A stretch of DNA of 64,000 nucleotides from Prevotellaceae bacterium KH2P17 (GTDB lineage Bacteria; Bacteroidota; Bacteroidia; Bacteroidales; Bacteroidaceae): positions 1 to 64,000 of the forward strand of contig FZRE01000002.1 in assembly GCA_900199655.1 (NCBI GenBank). The letters are read 5' to 3'. The notes beneath the pieces were generated by a model. The model searched no databases. It saw only the letters and a list, made by a program, of their open reading frames with translations, and had not been told where the DNA came from. The translations under genes and the position numbers were made by a program. The number at the start of each line of letters is the position of its first letter. Positions within the stretch are counted from its first letter, which is position 1. Of this stretch, positions 54,906 through 63,860 are shown in pieces.

Positions 54906-57878
54906 TTAGAGCTTGAGCCGCAGCAACAGGCCGTAGTAGAACTTGGGAACGTAGCCGCTGTCGAAGAGGGAGGTCTGCAGTCCCGTCTGAGAAGAGCACA
55001 CCTGGCGCATCGTATTCCAGAAGTTGTTGGCATAGAAGGAGACTGAAACGTGGTCGCCTATCTCCTTCGTGACCGAGAAGTTGGCCGAGTAGTAGTGCGA
55101 CAGCTTGTTGGGGTTCATCGTATAGGCGTAGTTGGAGCGCACTACCAGGCGGCTCAGGTCGTTGTACAGGGTGCGGTCGTTGTCCCTGGCCCAGGCAAAT
55201 CGCTCGGCGAAGGGTATGAGCACGCCCGGCTCTTCCCATGAGGAATAGTATTCCGGGTAAACGGCAACGAAGCTGTTGCGGGCCGACCCGTCGTAAGGAG
55301 TACCGAAGTAGTCGCTCCCATCGGCAAGAACATAGCCGCGCGTGCCGTCGCCGTACTCGCTCAGTGCGCGCGAGTAGCTGTACAGCGAGGCCTCCATGCG
55401 CAGCGCGATGATGAGCCTCACGCGCGGAATGTGCGTTGTCAGCGTGGCATTTACGTTGAGTTCGCGCGACAGCGATCCGTTGGCAACCGAGGCGTTGGCC
55501 GTGTAGCTGGTCGACGTGGCACTGCCTCCGCGGTAGTAACCCACATAACCGTAGGGCTGCCCGTTGCTCATGGTGGCGTTCAGTCCCAAGGGAATGTCGG
55601 CAAAGAGCGTCTCGTCCGTACCTTTATAATAATAGTAGTTGCCGTCTATTCGCAGCGAGGTGTGGAGCGGCTTCAGCTGAGCAAAGTCTATCATCCACTC
55701 CAGTCCGTAGCGTTCTACGGGCGAGGCGTTCACGTAACGGGTGTTGGTCACGTAGCTGCGGCGCTCGTTGTAGGCCAGCTGAAGGTCGGCCTGTTGGCCC
55801 GTAACATCGTGTACGGTCACGATGCCAGTCTGCCTGTCAACGCTGTAAGAGCGGTTGGCAGACGGTATTCCGGCGTTTTCAAGCGCCTGCTGGCCGGTGA
55901 ACTTGTAGGCAAAAGGACTGTAGACGGTGGTTGCCATGTAGGGATTGAAGGTCTTGTTGTGGAACCCCGACACCGAGATACGCGTGTCCAGGACGGTCAG
56001 CTCCAGACCAACATCGGTCTGGTGGGCGTACTGCCACTTCAGTTCTGGGTTGTAGACGGCCGTCGTGGGATGCGTGTAGTAGGCGTAGAACGACTGGTTC
56101 TGGGCCGTGCTTCCGGGTGCGAAGGCCAGTCGGTCGCTGTAGGAAGGCGACGGATAGAGCACCTGGAACGATGGCGCCTTGACCGACTTGCCCCAGCCGG
56201 CGTGCACACTGAGGCTGCTCAACCAATGCTTCCGGCTCTGGAAGAAGATGTAACGCGTGTTTGCCCGTGGCGAGAGCGTGCTTACGGTGCCGTAATCGGA
56301 GCCGCCGATGAGCGTGATGTCGTTGCGCACTCCGGCCGTCAGCTCGAACACGGAGCGCTCACCCGTGGGCACCGACACCTTGTCTTCGGCATAGAAAGCC
56401 AAGATGTTGAGCGCCGGCAGCGTGCTGTAGCGGTAGGGTCTCCACGTGGGCGTGTAGCGTGCCTCGGCGTAGTAGGTGCCCCGCCCCAGGTTACGGCTGC
56501 TCTTGAACTCGGCACCCAGCAGCAGCCGGTTGCGTATGCGGCCCAGCCGGCGGTTCCAGTCGGCCTTGAGCTTGAAGGCGAAATTGAGCGGCCGGGAGTC
56601 GTTGTAATGCCGCACATACCAGTAACCGGTGGGGCCGAGGATGATGTCGGCCGTGGGGTTTACATCGTAGTCGGAAGCTATAAAGTAGCCTTCCTGCTGC
56701 GTATGGATGTAGGGCTGGGCGGAGGCACTGCTGGTGTTGGCGTACTCCTCGGTACGCTTGTCGGCCCAGGACACCGCGGCCTGCAGCGAGAGGCTCGTTA
56801 TCCAGGGCTTGTTGAGCAGCCAGTTGGCCGAGAGGTTGCCCGTAAACGAGTTGTCGCAAACCTTGTCGTAATCGTCCAGGTCGCGGTCGGGGTCGGCCTC
56901 GGAACTATATCCTCCCACGTTTCCCGCTAAGCCCACGTTTAGCGTGAGCGGACTGGCGTTACGGAAGAACACGTTCATGTAGTTGAGCGAAAGCACGTTG
57001 CGCTGATAGGCGGTGTGGGGAGAAGCGATGTCGGAGAACGACCGCGCGTGCTCCAATGAGACGTTGAGCAGGCCGCGGTTGCCCCCCAGGTCAAAGCCCT
57101 TGTTAACGGCCAGCTGCGCTGTATGCTGGTTCAGCTTGCCCTCAACGATGAAAGGGGACCGGCCGCGGCGCGTGTTTATCTTCACGATACCGTTGCTCAG
57201 GTCGCCGTACTCCACCGAGGGAATGCCCGTAACAATCTCCACGCTCTCCACGTTTGATGTGCCGATGGTGCGCGTACTGGCAGCCATGCTCTCGCCGATG
57301 GCGGCATTGTTGTCCAGCCGGACGCCGTCTACTTCGACTGCGGTGCCGAAAGAAGCGTTGCCCTTCTCGCCCCCGCTGCTCCGCAGAGCCAGCCGGCTGT
57401 CGTTCAGCAGCGAGCTGTTAACGGTCTTGCCACCGGGCAGCAGCGTGCCCACATCACTGATATTGAGTATCTGCTGGTTGTCAAGAGCGAGGCGATCCAC
57501 GGTGTACGAAGTGGTTGCCTCATCGTTCTTGCGCTTGGCAACCACCTCTACCTCGTCCAGTTTCAGGTTCTCCGCCTTGAGCCGGAACAACTGGGGAGCA
57601 AGCCCCTGCGCCACCCGCAGCGAGACCGACAGCCGCACATAGCCCAGGCTCTGCACCACAACGGTGGTGCGACCGGGTTGCACGCCCTTGATGGCAAACC
57701 TGCCTTCGGCGTCGGAAAGAGCCCCGAGGCCGCTCTCCTTGAGCAGCACGTAGGCAAACTCCACTGGCTTGCCGTCGTCGGCATCAACAACTCTGCCCTG
57801 CACGCTCACGCCCTGAGCCAAAGCCGCCTCTGCCACCGAGATAGCGAGAAAGAATATGATGATAAGTCTGTTGGTCAT
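54906..57878 (-). CDS. TonB-dependent receptor (not SusC type)
   Basis: 990 residues: signal peptide, carboxypeptidase-regulatory-like domain (VQGRVVDADDGKPVEFAYVL), TonB-box region LKLDEVEVVAKRKND, plug with VESVEIVTGIPSVEYGDLSNG, and a barrel ending PKFYYGLLLRLKL. There is no SusD partner, so the ligand is not a typical SusCD glycan. The downstream M16 protease and DUF4876/DUF6850 proteins suggest a peptide, protein or metal-chelate ligand. Confidence 0.92.
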   Translation of the reverse strand: MTNRLIIIFFLAISVAEAALAQGVSVQGRVVDADDGKPVEFAYVLLKESGLGALSDAEGRFAIKGVQPGRTTVVVQSLGYVRLSVSLRVAQGLAPQLFRLKAENLKLDEVEVVAKRKNDEATTSYTVDRLALDNQQILNISDVGTLLPGGKTVNSSLLNDSRLALRSSGGEKGNASFGTAVEVDGVRLDNNAAIGESMAASTRTIGTSNVESVEIVTGIPSVEYGDLSNGIVKINTRRGRSPFIVEGKLNQHTAQLAVNKGFDLGGNRGLLNVSLEHARSFSDIASPHTAYQRNVLSLNYMNVFFRNASPLTLNVGLAGNVGGYSSEADPDRDLDDYDKVCDNSFTGNLSANWLLNKPWITSLSLQAAVSWADKRTEEYANTSSASAQPYIHTQQEGYFIASDYDVNPTADIILGPTGYWYVRHYNDSRPLNFAFKLKADWNRRLGRIRNRLLLGAEFKSSRNLGRGTYYAEARYTPTWRPYRYSTLPALNILAFYAEDKVSVPTGERSVFELTAGVRNDITLIGGSDYGTVSTLSPRANTRYIFFQSRKHWLSSLSVHAGWGKSVKAPSFQVLYPSPSYSDRLAFAPGSTAQNQSFYAYYTHPTTAVYNPELKWQYAHQTDVGLELTVLDTRISVSGFHNKTFNPYMATTVYSPFAYKFTGQQALENAGIPSANRSYSVDRQTGIVTVHDVTGQQADLQLAYNERRSYVTNTRYVNASPVERYGLEWMIDFAQLKPLHTSLRIDGNYYYYKGTDETLFADIPLGLNATMSNGQPYGYVGYYRGGSATSTSYTANASVANGSLSRELNVNATLTTHIPRVRLIIALRMEASLYSYSRALSEYGDGTRGYVLADGSDYFGTPYDGSARNSFVAVYPEYYSSWEEPGVLIPFAERFAWARDNDRTLYNDLSRLVVRSNYAYTMNPNKLSHYYSANFSVTKEIGDHVSVSFYANNFWNTMRQVCSSQTGLQTSLFDSGYVPKFYYGLLLRLKL

Positions 57879-57935
57879 ACTGAGTCCGTCTGAAAGTCAG
57901 CAGACAGCTGTCGGCAGCCGTCTGTTTCAACTTTG

Positions 57936-57966
57936 CAAAAATATTGTTTTAATCAAAAAACGACAA
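57936..57966 (-). promoter_or_regulatory. Promoter of the TonB receptor cluster
   Basis: On the minus strand TTG (57964-57966) and TATTTTTG (57936-57943) are spaced 20 bp. The start point would be near 57929, about 50 bp before the receptor ATG. Confidence 0.6.
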
Positions 57967-58079
57967 TACCTAAATATAATGATTTTGAAAACGGGACACC
58001 TCTCAGAGGCTATCGGCACAGCGCCTTTTAAACGGCAAAGGGATGGCTGCACACGGTCAACACGAAAATAATTGCCGCT

Positions 58080-58462
58080 ATTTAACTTTACAATTCAGCT
58101 TCGCAACAGGCGAAAGTTTTCTTTCATCCTGCCATCGGGCAGAAACAGGCCTGTTTTTTGCCTTTTTGTAATCGGCTGATAATCAAAAACATGCCATTTC
58201 ATCGAATTTTTCAGTTTTCTTGAAGGTATCACTCAAGCGCCTTGAACGATACCTTCAAGCTCCCCGAAGCACTGCACCAAGGCGGCCGGAAGCGGCAAAC
58301 AGGAAGCCCGGATACGGCAAACGGGGCGAAAGAACGGAGAAATGGGGATTTTTGAAAGGTGTTTTTGGTTGGCCAAAAACAAAAATGCGGTAAAACGGGA
58401 GCTTACATCCTGCTCGCTCGCCGGCAGCAAACAAGCTAAAAACAAGCAGGTTTTCTGACAAC
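58080..58462 (+). repeat. 383-bp non-coding repeat, copy 2
   Basis: Second copy of 47360-47742, direct orientation, 12 substitutions, no indels. The pair brackets the whole TonB receptor to M16 cluster. Recombination between them would remove about 10.7 kb. Confidence 0.85.
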
Positions 58463-58502
58463 TGTCCGGCTGCTTGCAGGATGCAGCTGGACACGGACAA
58501 GG

Positions 58503-58540
58503 GGCACGGAACGCTGCCTGGGCTGCGTTCCGTGCCGTTT
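58503..58540. terminator. Perfect 12-bp hairpin
   Basis: GGCACGGAACGC (58503-58514) and GCGTTCCGTGCC (58525-58536) pair perfectly around a 10-nt loop, followed by GTTT. Probably a terminator; the remainder of 58541-58728 shows nothing further that I can support. Confidence 0.6.
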
Positions 58541-58728
58541 CCCACTACCCTCCCTGGCCAAGATTACCGTCAACCGATGGTCGTGCAAAGTGCCTGCTGC
58601 ATTGTGCCTGCGCATGCAAGCGTGCTGAACGTGCGCCGTGAGGCTAACCTATAGCCATATCGCAGTTCCGTACGATGATGCTCAAAAGCTGCCGGTTCGC
58701 CCGGTAATGATGGCTACACCTATGGCCG

Positions 58729-59181
58729 TCAGGCGAGCTCAACGGTGAAGTTGAGCGCCTGTATTTCGATGTCGAGCTTGCGTAACTGCCCCGACAGGTC
58801 GTCTATCTGCTTGTGCAAGGCCTTTACGTCGACGGTTTTCACCATCTTGATTTCCGACCGCGAATAACGTTCCTGACTGTCGGAGGCGCCGTCGAAAATC
58901 TCTCGCAGTGCCTGTATGCGCAGCGTGAGCACATCGCGCAGGGCGAGCTTGGCGGTGAGCGTGGAGCCGTCGGGCAGCGGTTTCATGTTCGTAACGTTGA
59001 TACGGAAGATGAGTTCCTGCAACTGCTGCAGGCATGCTTCCATCTCCCGCATCAGTTCCGCGGGCTGCTCGGCGGGCTCGTCGCCCTCCTGCACCTTCAC
59101 GTTACTCAGTATCCGGGCCTTTAGCTGGGCGATTTTCTTCTGGCAGTCTTTGCGCAGACTGAGCGCTTCTGCTAACTTCAT
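58729..59181 (-). CDS. DIP1984-family protein (septicolysin-like)
   Basis: 150 residues, helical and soluble, without signal. MKLAEALSLRKDCQKKIAQL ... LTAKLALRDVLTLRIQALRE ... KALHKQIDDLSGQLRKLDIE matches the DIP1984/septicolysin family. The family's role is not established in Bacteroidetes. It lies 42 bp after the GH2 gene in the same direction and may be co-transcribed. Confidence 0.85.
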   Translation of the reverse strand: MKLAEALSLRKDCQKKIAQLKARILSNVKVQEGDEPAEQPAELMREMEACLQQLQELIFRINVTNMKPLPDGSTLTAKLALRDVLTLRIQALREIFDGASDSQERYSRSEIKMVKTVDVKALHKQIDDLSGQLRKLDIEIQALNFTVELA

Positions 59182-59223
59182 GTCTCTTAGTATTTGGTTT
59201 GTTTACTTGTTGCGGGACGTTTC

Positions 59224-62200
59224 TCACTCCGTTACGTTGAAGCCCGAGAGGGCCACGTGGGGCTGGGTGCCGCGGCTGTCCTCGTGGTGCCACGACACGG
59301 TTACGGTGCGGCTTTCGCCCGGCATGAGGTGGAAATAGTTGTCGCTGTACACAACCGGCAGTATCTGTTCACCGTCGTTGCCCAGCAGGTTGAGGCGTAT
59401 CATGAGCGCGGGCGTGGCCGAGGGGTTGCTTATGCGCACCGTTCCCGTCCACTCGTCGCCCTTTTTCCCGAACTCTTCCTGCTGTTGCAGCTGCACTTTG
59501 GGCAGCGTGTTGAGCGCCTGCCAGTTGTCGGGTTCGCGGCTCTCCACGTACATGTTCTCCGACAGCAGGCTGCTGCCGTCGTACAGCCGCAGGCGGATGT
59601 AGTACACGCTCTCATCGGGCAGGGTTACTGCCTGTGCCTCCACCGTTTGGTCCTCGCCAATATCGACCGTGGCGGAGGTCTGCTGCAACAGCCGTCCGCG
59701 CATGTCGAGCGTCTCTGCCACGGCCTTCAGGCCCCGGTGGTTGCCGGCTCCCATGTCCACGACCTCCACATGGCGCTTTACCGGATTGTACTGTATGTGC
59801 AGCGGTTCGCAGGCTTTCTTTACGCCGAAGTAGGCAGCCGTGGGCTCCAAGTAGTAGTCGTAAGTGCACCAAACCATGCTGGGCCAGCACGAATGGCTCA
59901 TCCAGATGAGCAGTCCCAGGCGCTCTTGCTGGGCGCTCTCGTACATGGCACGGTAGCCGTCGTAGTTGAGCCACTGTGCCAGAGCTGTGAAGTGGGCCGC
60001 GTCTTGTGGCTTGCCGAAGCGCCGTTCGATAATGGCATTGAAGGATTCGCCGCCCTGCGCGCCCTTCATCGTGTAGTCGTGCTGCGCCCAGGCGATGTTC
60101 TGAGGCCAGATGCTGTCGGGTTCCAGCATGCGCCGAAGGCTCTCTACATTGGGCACATTGGGCATACCGCGCTCGGAATGGAGCTTGTGCGACTGGTTTG
60201 CAAAGTAGTACTCGACCGGCATCATGCGGTAAGGGCCGTGGCCGCTCACGCCTTCGTCGGCCGAACTGGGTATGTAGCCAAGCTGCGGGTGCAGCCCTGC
60301 CACCTGGCTGCGCAGTGCCTTGTCGATGGCCGGAGGCGGGAAGCCCTCGTTGCGACCCACGTAGATGCCGATGCTGGCATGGTTGCGGATGCGGAGTATA
60401 TAGTCGCGTGAGTTGGCCAGGAACATGGCTTCGTCGTCGGGATTGGGCCCGTCCCAGGGGTTTGCAAGCCAAAAGTCCTGCCACACAAGGATGCCATAAC
60501 GGTCGCAGGCGGCATAAAACGCCTCGTCGCCTGTCTGCCCCACCCAGTTGCGAATCATGTTGTAGTTCATCTCACGGTGGTATCTAACGGCGGCATCGTA
60601 CTCGCGCGAGCGGTAGTTCAGGTTGGTTTCGGCAAATCCCCAGTTGCCTCCAAGGGGCGTGATGCGCTTTCCGTTGACGTAAATCTTGGCCTGGCTGTCC
60701 AGGTCCTTGTAGCTTACTTCGCGGATGCCGGCCTTGTACGTCAGCTCCGAACAGGGTGCCGAGCCGGCTTCCACGGTATCTTCCGTGATGCTGAAGCCGG
60801 CATCGTAGAGGTACGCTTCACCGTAGCCGTTGGGCCACCAGAGGCGCATGCGGCGGTTCTTGAGCTGGCTGAACTCGGCCGGAGAGAAGCTCACCTCGCG
60901 CTCCTCCTGTGGTTGCAGGGTCACGGTCTTGGCAAACCGGATGTCGCCTACATACCCGTTAACCGTTACGGTGCGGCTTACGGGCAGCCAGTTCTTCACT
61001 CTCACGGCCGGCGTAAGGCTTGCCAGCGTGTCCGGATGGTTGAGTGTGGTGGTGAGGAGGGCGTCGGAGAGGGTGATGCCCGTATCGGCCGTGAGGTACA
61101 CATCGTTCCAGATGCCGGCTTCGCGGCCCGGAGTGCTCGTTATCCAGTCCCATCCTATCGAGGCGTGGAAGGTGGGATTGTCGGCTCCCAGCGCACCTCC
61201 GTTCAGGTCGGTGCTCTCCATGTTCTTCTCTTTTACGGCTCCCGGATGGGCGTTGCGGATAACTTTCACCTCCAGAGTGTTGGCTCCCTCGCGGATGATA
61301 CCTGTCACATCGTAGCGTGCGCGGACAAAGGCGCCGCTGATGTTCTGCAGCTTCGTGCCGTTTAACCATACCTCCGCTTTCCAGTTAATGCCGTCGAAAT
61401 TGAGGTAGGTGCGGTCCTTGGGATGGCAACGGAAGGTGGTCCGGTAGCGGAAGTCGGCATTGAAGAAGCTCTCGGATATCTGCCGCATGTTGTTTGCATA
61501 GCGGTTATCGGGCACTGCACCGGCGTTCATGTAGCTGGTGAGCACCGTTCCCGGCACCGTGGCAGCTATCCAGCGGGCGTCGTCCTCGCGCCGCAGCTGC
61601 CAGTTAACGGCCTGCGAACCGAGGCTCATACGGCTCCATCCGGCGGCCGGGGCGGGAGCAGGAGGAAGCGGCCGGGCCACGAGTCCGCCTCTTCCCCATA
61701 CCTCTATCTCGCTCAGCATGGCGGTTCCCGGCGCGTTGGATGCCGTCATCAGCAGCCTTACATAGCGGCCGCGGCCCTGGCAGTTGATGGTTTCGGTGTT
61801 GCCGGACGTGGCCGGCAACGGGGCCAGGTCACGCCAGGAACGGCCGTCATCGGATGTTTGCAGGCGGCCGCCACCGGGCTTCAACACCCAGTGAAGCTTC
61901 ACTTTGTCGAACTCGGCAGCAGCTCCAAGGTCCACGCAGAGCCATTCCGGCTTCTTGGCAGCATTCTTGACGGACGTTGCAAAGGCGCTCCGGAAGCTCG
62001 CAGCGGGCAGCCACGCCGTGTTGGAGATGCCCCACTGCACGTCGTTCATGCTGAATGGCTTGCCCGCATCGCCCACCCGGCCGTTGTCTATCTCGTAAAT
62101 ACGCCAGTGGGCGCAGCCCTTCATGATGAACTCTACGCGCAGATGACTAATGCGACCGACATCGCGGAGCGGAATGGAGGTCTTGATGAGCCGCATGGGC

Positions 62201-62796
62201 AGGCGCACCGTGGCCTCCTGCTTGTTAGGGTCGGAGCTCACGGTCTGGCGTGTTGCGAAGCCCGGGAGGCCCTTGCCGCGCTGCTCGCCGATAACTTTCC
62301 AGCGCCGATGGCTGTCGCGTGCCAGCACTCGGATGGTGTATCCGCCCCGTGCCTGGGCCTCATCATAGGCCACTTCGCCCAGCAGTCGCAGCTCCGAGAG
62401 ACTGATATCCATGCCCTGCCACTCGTATTGTATAAAGCTGTTGGCCCCCATCAGGTACGTACCCGAGTGCACATTGCCGTCTATGGTCTTCTCTTTGTCG
62501 CGCAGACCGAGCGGTCCGGCGCCCGTGAAGACGGTGAGCTGCGGCGGCGTAGCAGTGGAGATGATACCGTCGGTGGCCAGTTGGGCGGTGAGATTGAAGT
62601 CTGCCGACGACGATGCGTAGGCCATGCGGTTGAGCGCCAGGTTACGATACCCGCTGCCGGTAACCAGCTGCGGCCCCGCGAACTCGCTCGGCCGGCCCGG
62701 ATACTGACCTATGCCGCGCGTGTAGTCGCCATAGGCACCGAAAGAGGGCAATGCCATGAGCAGGCACGCCGATAAGGAAGTCAAGAGTTGATACAT
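59224..62796 (-). CDS. Secreted multidomain GH2 enzyme with discoidin domains
   Basis: 1190 residues: signal peptide, one or two F5/8 type C (discoidin) domains between about residues 45 and 370 (AYASSSADFN; VKLHWVLKPGGGRLQTSDDG), a GH2 sugar-binding domain (FDGINWKAEVWLNGTKL), Ig-like domains and a TIM barrel. Catalytic candidates are the Glu of YVGRNEGFPP (acid/base) and of LHSERGMPN (nucleophile). It is closest in layout to exo-beta-glucosaminidase/mannosidase-like GH2 enzymes. The substrate is not certain. Confidence 0.85.
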   Translation of the reverse strand: MYQLLTSLSACLLMALPSFGAYGDYTRGIGQYPGRPSEFAGPQLVTGSGYRNLALNRMAYASSSADFNLTAQLATDGIISTATPPQLTVFTGAGPLGLRDKEKTIDGNVHSGTYLMGANSFIQYEWQGMDISLSELRLLGEVAYDEAQARGGYTIRVLARDSHRRWKVIGEQRGKGLPGFATRQTVSSDPNKQEATVRLPMRLIKTSIPLRDVGRISHLRVEFIMKGCAHWRIYEIDNGRVGDAGKPFSMNDVQWGISNTAWLPAASFRSAFATSVKNAAKKPEWLCVDLGAAAEFDKVKLHWVLKPGGGRLQTSDDGRSWRDLAPLPATSGNTETINCQGRGRYVRLLMTASNAPGTAMLSEIEVWGRGGLVARPLPPAPAPAAGWSRMSLGSQAVNWQLRREDDARWIAATVPGTVLTSYMNAGAVPDNRYANNMRQISESFFNADFRYRTTFRCHPKDRTYLNFDGINWKAEVWLNGTKLQNISGAFVRARYDVTGIIREGANTLEVKVIRNAHPGAVKEKNMESTDLNGGALGADNPTFHASIGWDWITSTPGREAGIWNDVYLTADTGITLSDALLTTTLNHPDTLASLTPAVRVKNWLPVSRTVTVNGYVGDIRFAKTVTLQPQEEREVSFSPAEFSQLKNRRMRLWWPNGYGEAYLYDAGFSITEDTVEAGSAPCSELTYKAGIREVSYKDLDSQAKIYVNGKRITPLGGNWGFAETNLNYRSREYDAAVRYHREMNYNMIRNWVGQTGDEAFYAACDRYGILVWQDFWLANPWDGPNPDDEAMFLANSRDYILRIRNHASIGIYVGRNEGFPPPAIDKALRSQVAGLHPQLGYIPSSADEGVSGHGPYRMMPVEYYFANQSHKLHSERGMPNVPNVESLRRMLEPDSIWPQNIAWAQHDYTMKGAQGGESFNAIIERRFGKPQDAAHFTALAQWLNYDGYRAMYESAQQERLGLLIWMSHSCWPSMVWCTYDYYLEPTAAYFGVKKACEPLHIQYNPVKRHVEVVDMGAGNHRGLKAVAETLDMRGRLLQQTSATVDIGEDQTVEAQAVTLPDESVYYIRLRLYDGSSLLSENMYVESREPDNWQALNTLPKVQLQQQEEFGKKGDEWTGTVRISNPSATPALMIRLNLLGNDGEQILPVVYSDNYFHLMPGESRTVTVSWHHEDSRGTQPHVALSGFNVTE

Positions 62797-62833
62797 AGTC
62801 CGGTTGGTTTGATATTCATGCTTCGTACAGCCA

Positions 62834-62841
62834 CAAAGTTA
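62834..62841 (-). promoter_or_regulatory. -7 box of the GH2 gene
   Basis: Minus-strand TAACTTTG 37 bp before the GH2 ATG. A -33 box at the right spacing is not clear. Confidence 0.35.
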
Positions 62842-62945
62842 CGATTAATTCTTCAAAAAACGCACTCCGAAAACAAGATTTGCAGCATTCCATACGTTAT
62901 TATCAATAAAGTACCAACATTAAGAACCATTTTCAACACACTGAC

Positions 62946-63743
62946 ATGAAACGATTTTTTACCCTGCTCATGCTGACCGTGGCCTGCCTGGGCCTCAACG
63001 CGCAAGACAGCTACACGCTGAAAGAGAACATACCCTACGTGAGCAGCGCCGACACTTCGGCCTATCGGCGCGAGCGCTGCAAGCTCGACGTGTACTACCC
63101 CACGCAGGCCAAGGGCTTCAAGACCATTGTCTGGTTCCACGGAGGTGCACTCGAAGGGGGCAACAAGGAGATACGCGAGGAGCTGAAGCGCCAAGGATTT
63201 GCCGTGGTGGCGCCCAACTACCGCCTGTTTCCGCGCTGCCGCTGCCCGCAGTACATAGAAGATGCGGCCGCGGCCGTGGCCTGGACGTTCGCCCACATCA
63301 AGGACTTAGGCGGCGACCCCGCCCAAATTTACGTGGGCGGGCACTCGGCCGGCGGCTACCTTACGCTCATGCTGTGCCTCGACAAGAGCTATTTAGAGGC
63401 CTGCGGGGTAGATGCCGACGCGGTGAAAGCCTACTACCCGGTGAGCGGACAGTGTGCCACGCACTACACCATCCGCAAGGAACGCAAGATTAGCTACACC
63501 CTGCCGATAGTCGATAAGTATGCTCCGCTGAACAACGCCCGCAAACTCGGCACCCGCCTCCTGCTCTTTACGGGCGACCGCAGGTTAGAACAAATGTCGC
63601 GATACGAGGAGAATCTCTACCTCAAGTCGGTGCTCGAGGGCATCGGCAACGCCCCGGTGCCGCTCTACGAGATGCCGGGGTTCGACCACGGCACGGTGCT
63701 GCTGCCGGCCTGCAAGCTCATAGCCGACGACATGAAGAAGTAG
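62946..63743 (+). CDS. Secreted alpha/beta-hydrolase esterase
   Basis: 265 residues with Sec signal (MKRFFTLLMLTVACLGLNAQ). TIVWFHGGALEGG is the HGG oxyanion motif, YVGGHSAGGYL carries the nucleophile Ser (GHSAG), and MPGFDHGTVL the catalytic His. It resembles carbohydrate acetyl- or feruloyl-esterases of the BD-FAE type. Divergent from the GH2 gene across 149 bp; they may act on the same decorated glycan. Confidence 0.88.
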   Translation: MKRFFTLLMLTVACLGLNAQDSYTLKENIPYVSSADTSAYRRERCKLDVYYPTQAKGFKTIVWFHGGALEGGNKEIREELKRQGFAVVAPNYRLFPRCRCPQYIEDAAAAVAWTFAHIKDLGGDPAQIYVGGHSAGGYLTLMLCLDKSYLEACGVDADAVKAYYPVSGQCATHYTIRKERKISYTLPIVDKYAPLNNARKLGTRLLLFTGDRRLEQMSRYEENLYLKSVLEGIGNAPVPLYEMPGFDHGTVLLPACKLIADDMKK

Positions 63744-63796
63744 CCCGCGGCTGCGCCTGCAAGCAGGAAAGAACCTTACAAACACCCTTCACAGTT

Positions 63797-63844
63797 TCGC
63801 GTATTTGCAACCAGCCGCACTGCCGGTTGCAAATACGCGATTTT
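63797..63844 (+). terminator. Strong rho-independent terminator
   Basis: A perfect 16-bp stem TCGCGTATTTGCAACC / GGTTGCAAATACGCGA (63797-63812, 63825-63840) with a 12-nt loop, followed by TTTT. Confidence 0.85.
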
Positions 63845-63860
63845 AGCACCACCATCTAAG

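Noticed and set aside
55431..56930. Plus-strand frame of 499 codons over the TonB receptor
   Set aside because: Antisense shadow without signal or domain.
61423..62775. Plus-strand frame of 450 codons over the GH2 gene
   Set aside because: Antisense shadow; the GH2 frame is complete with signal and catalytic residues.
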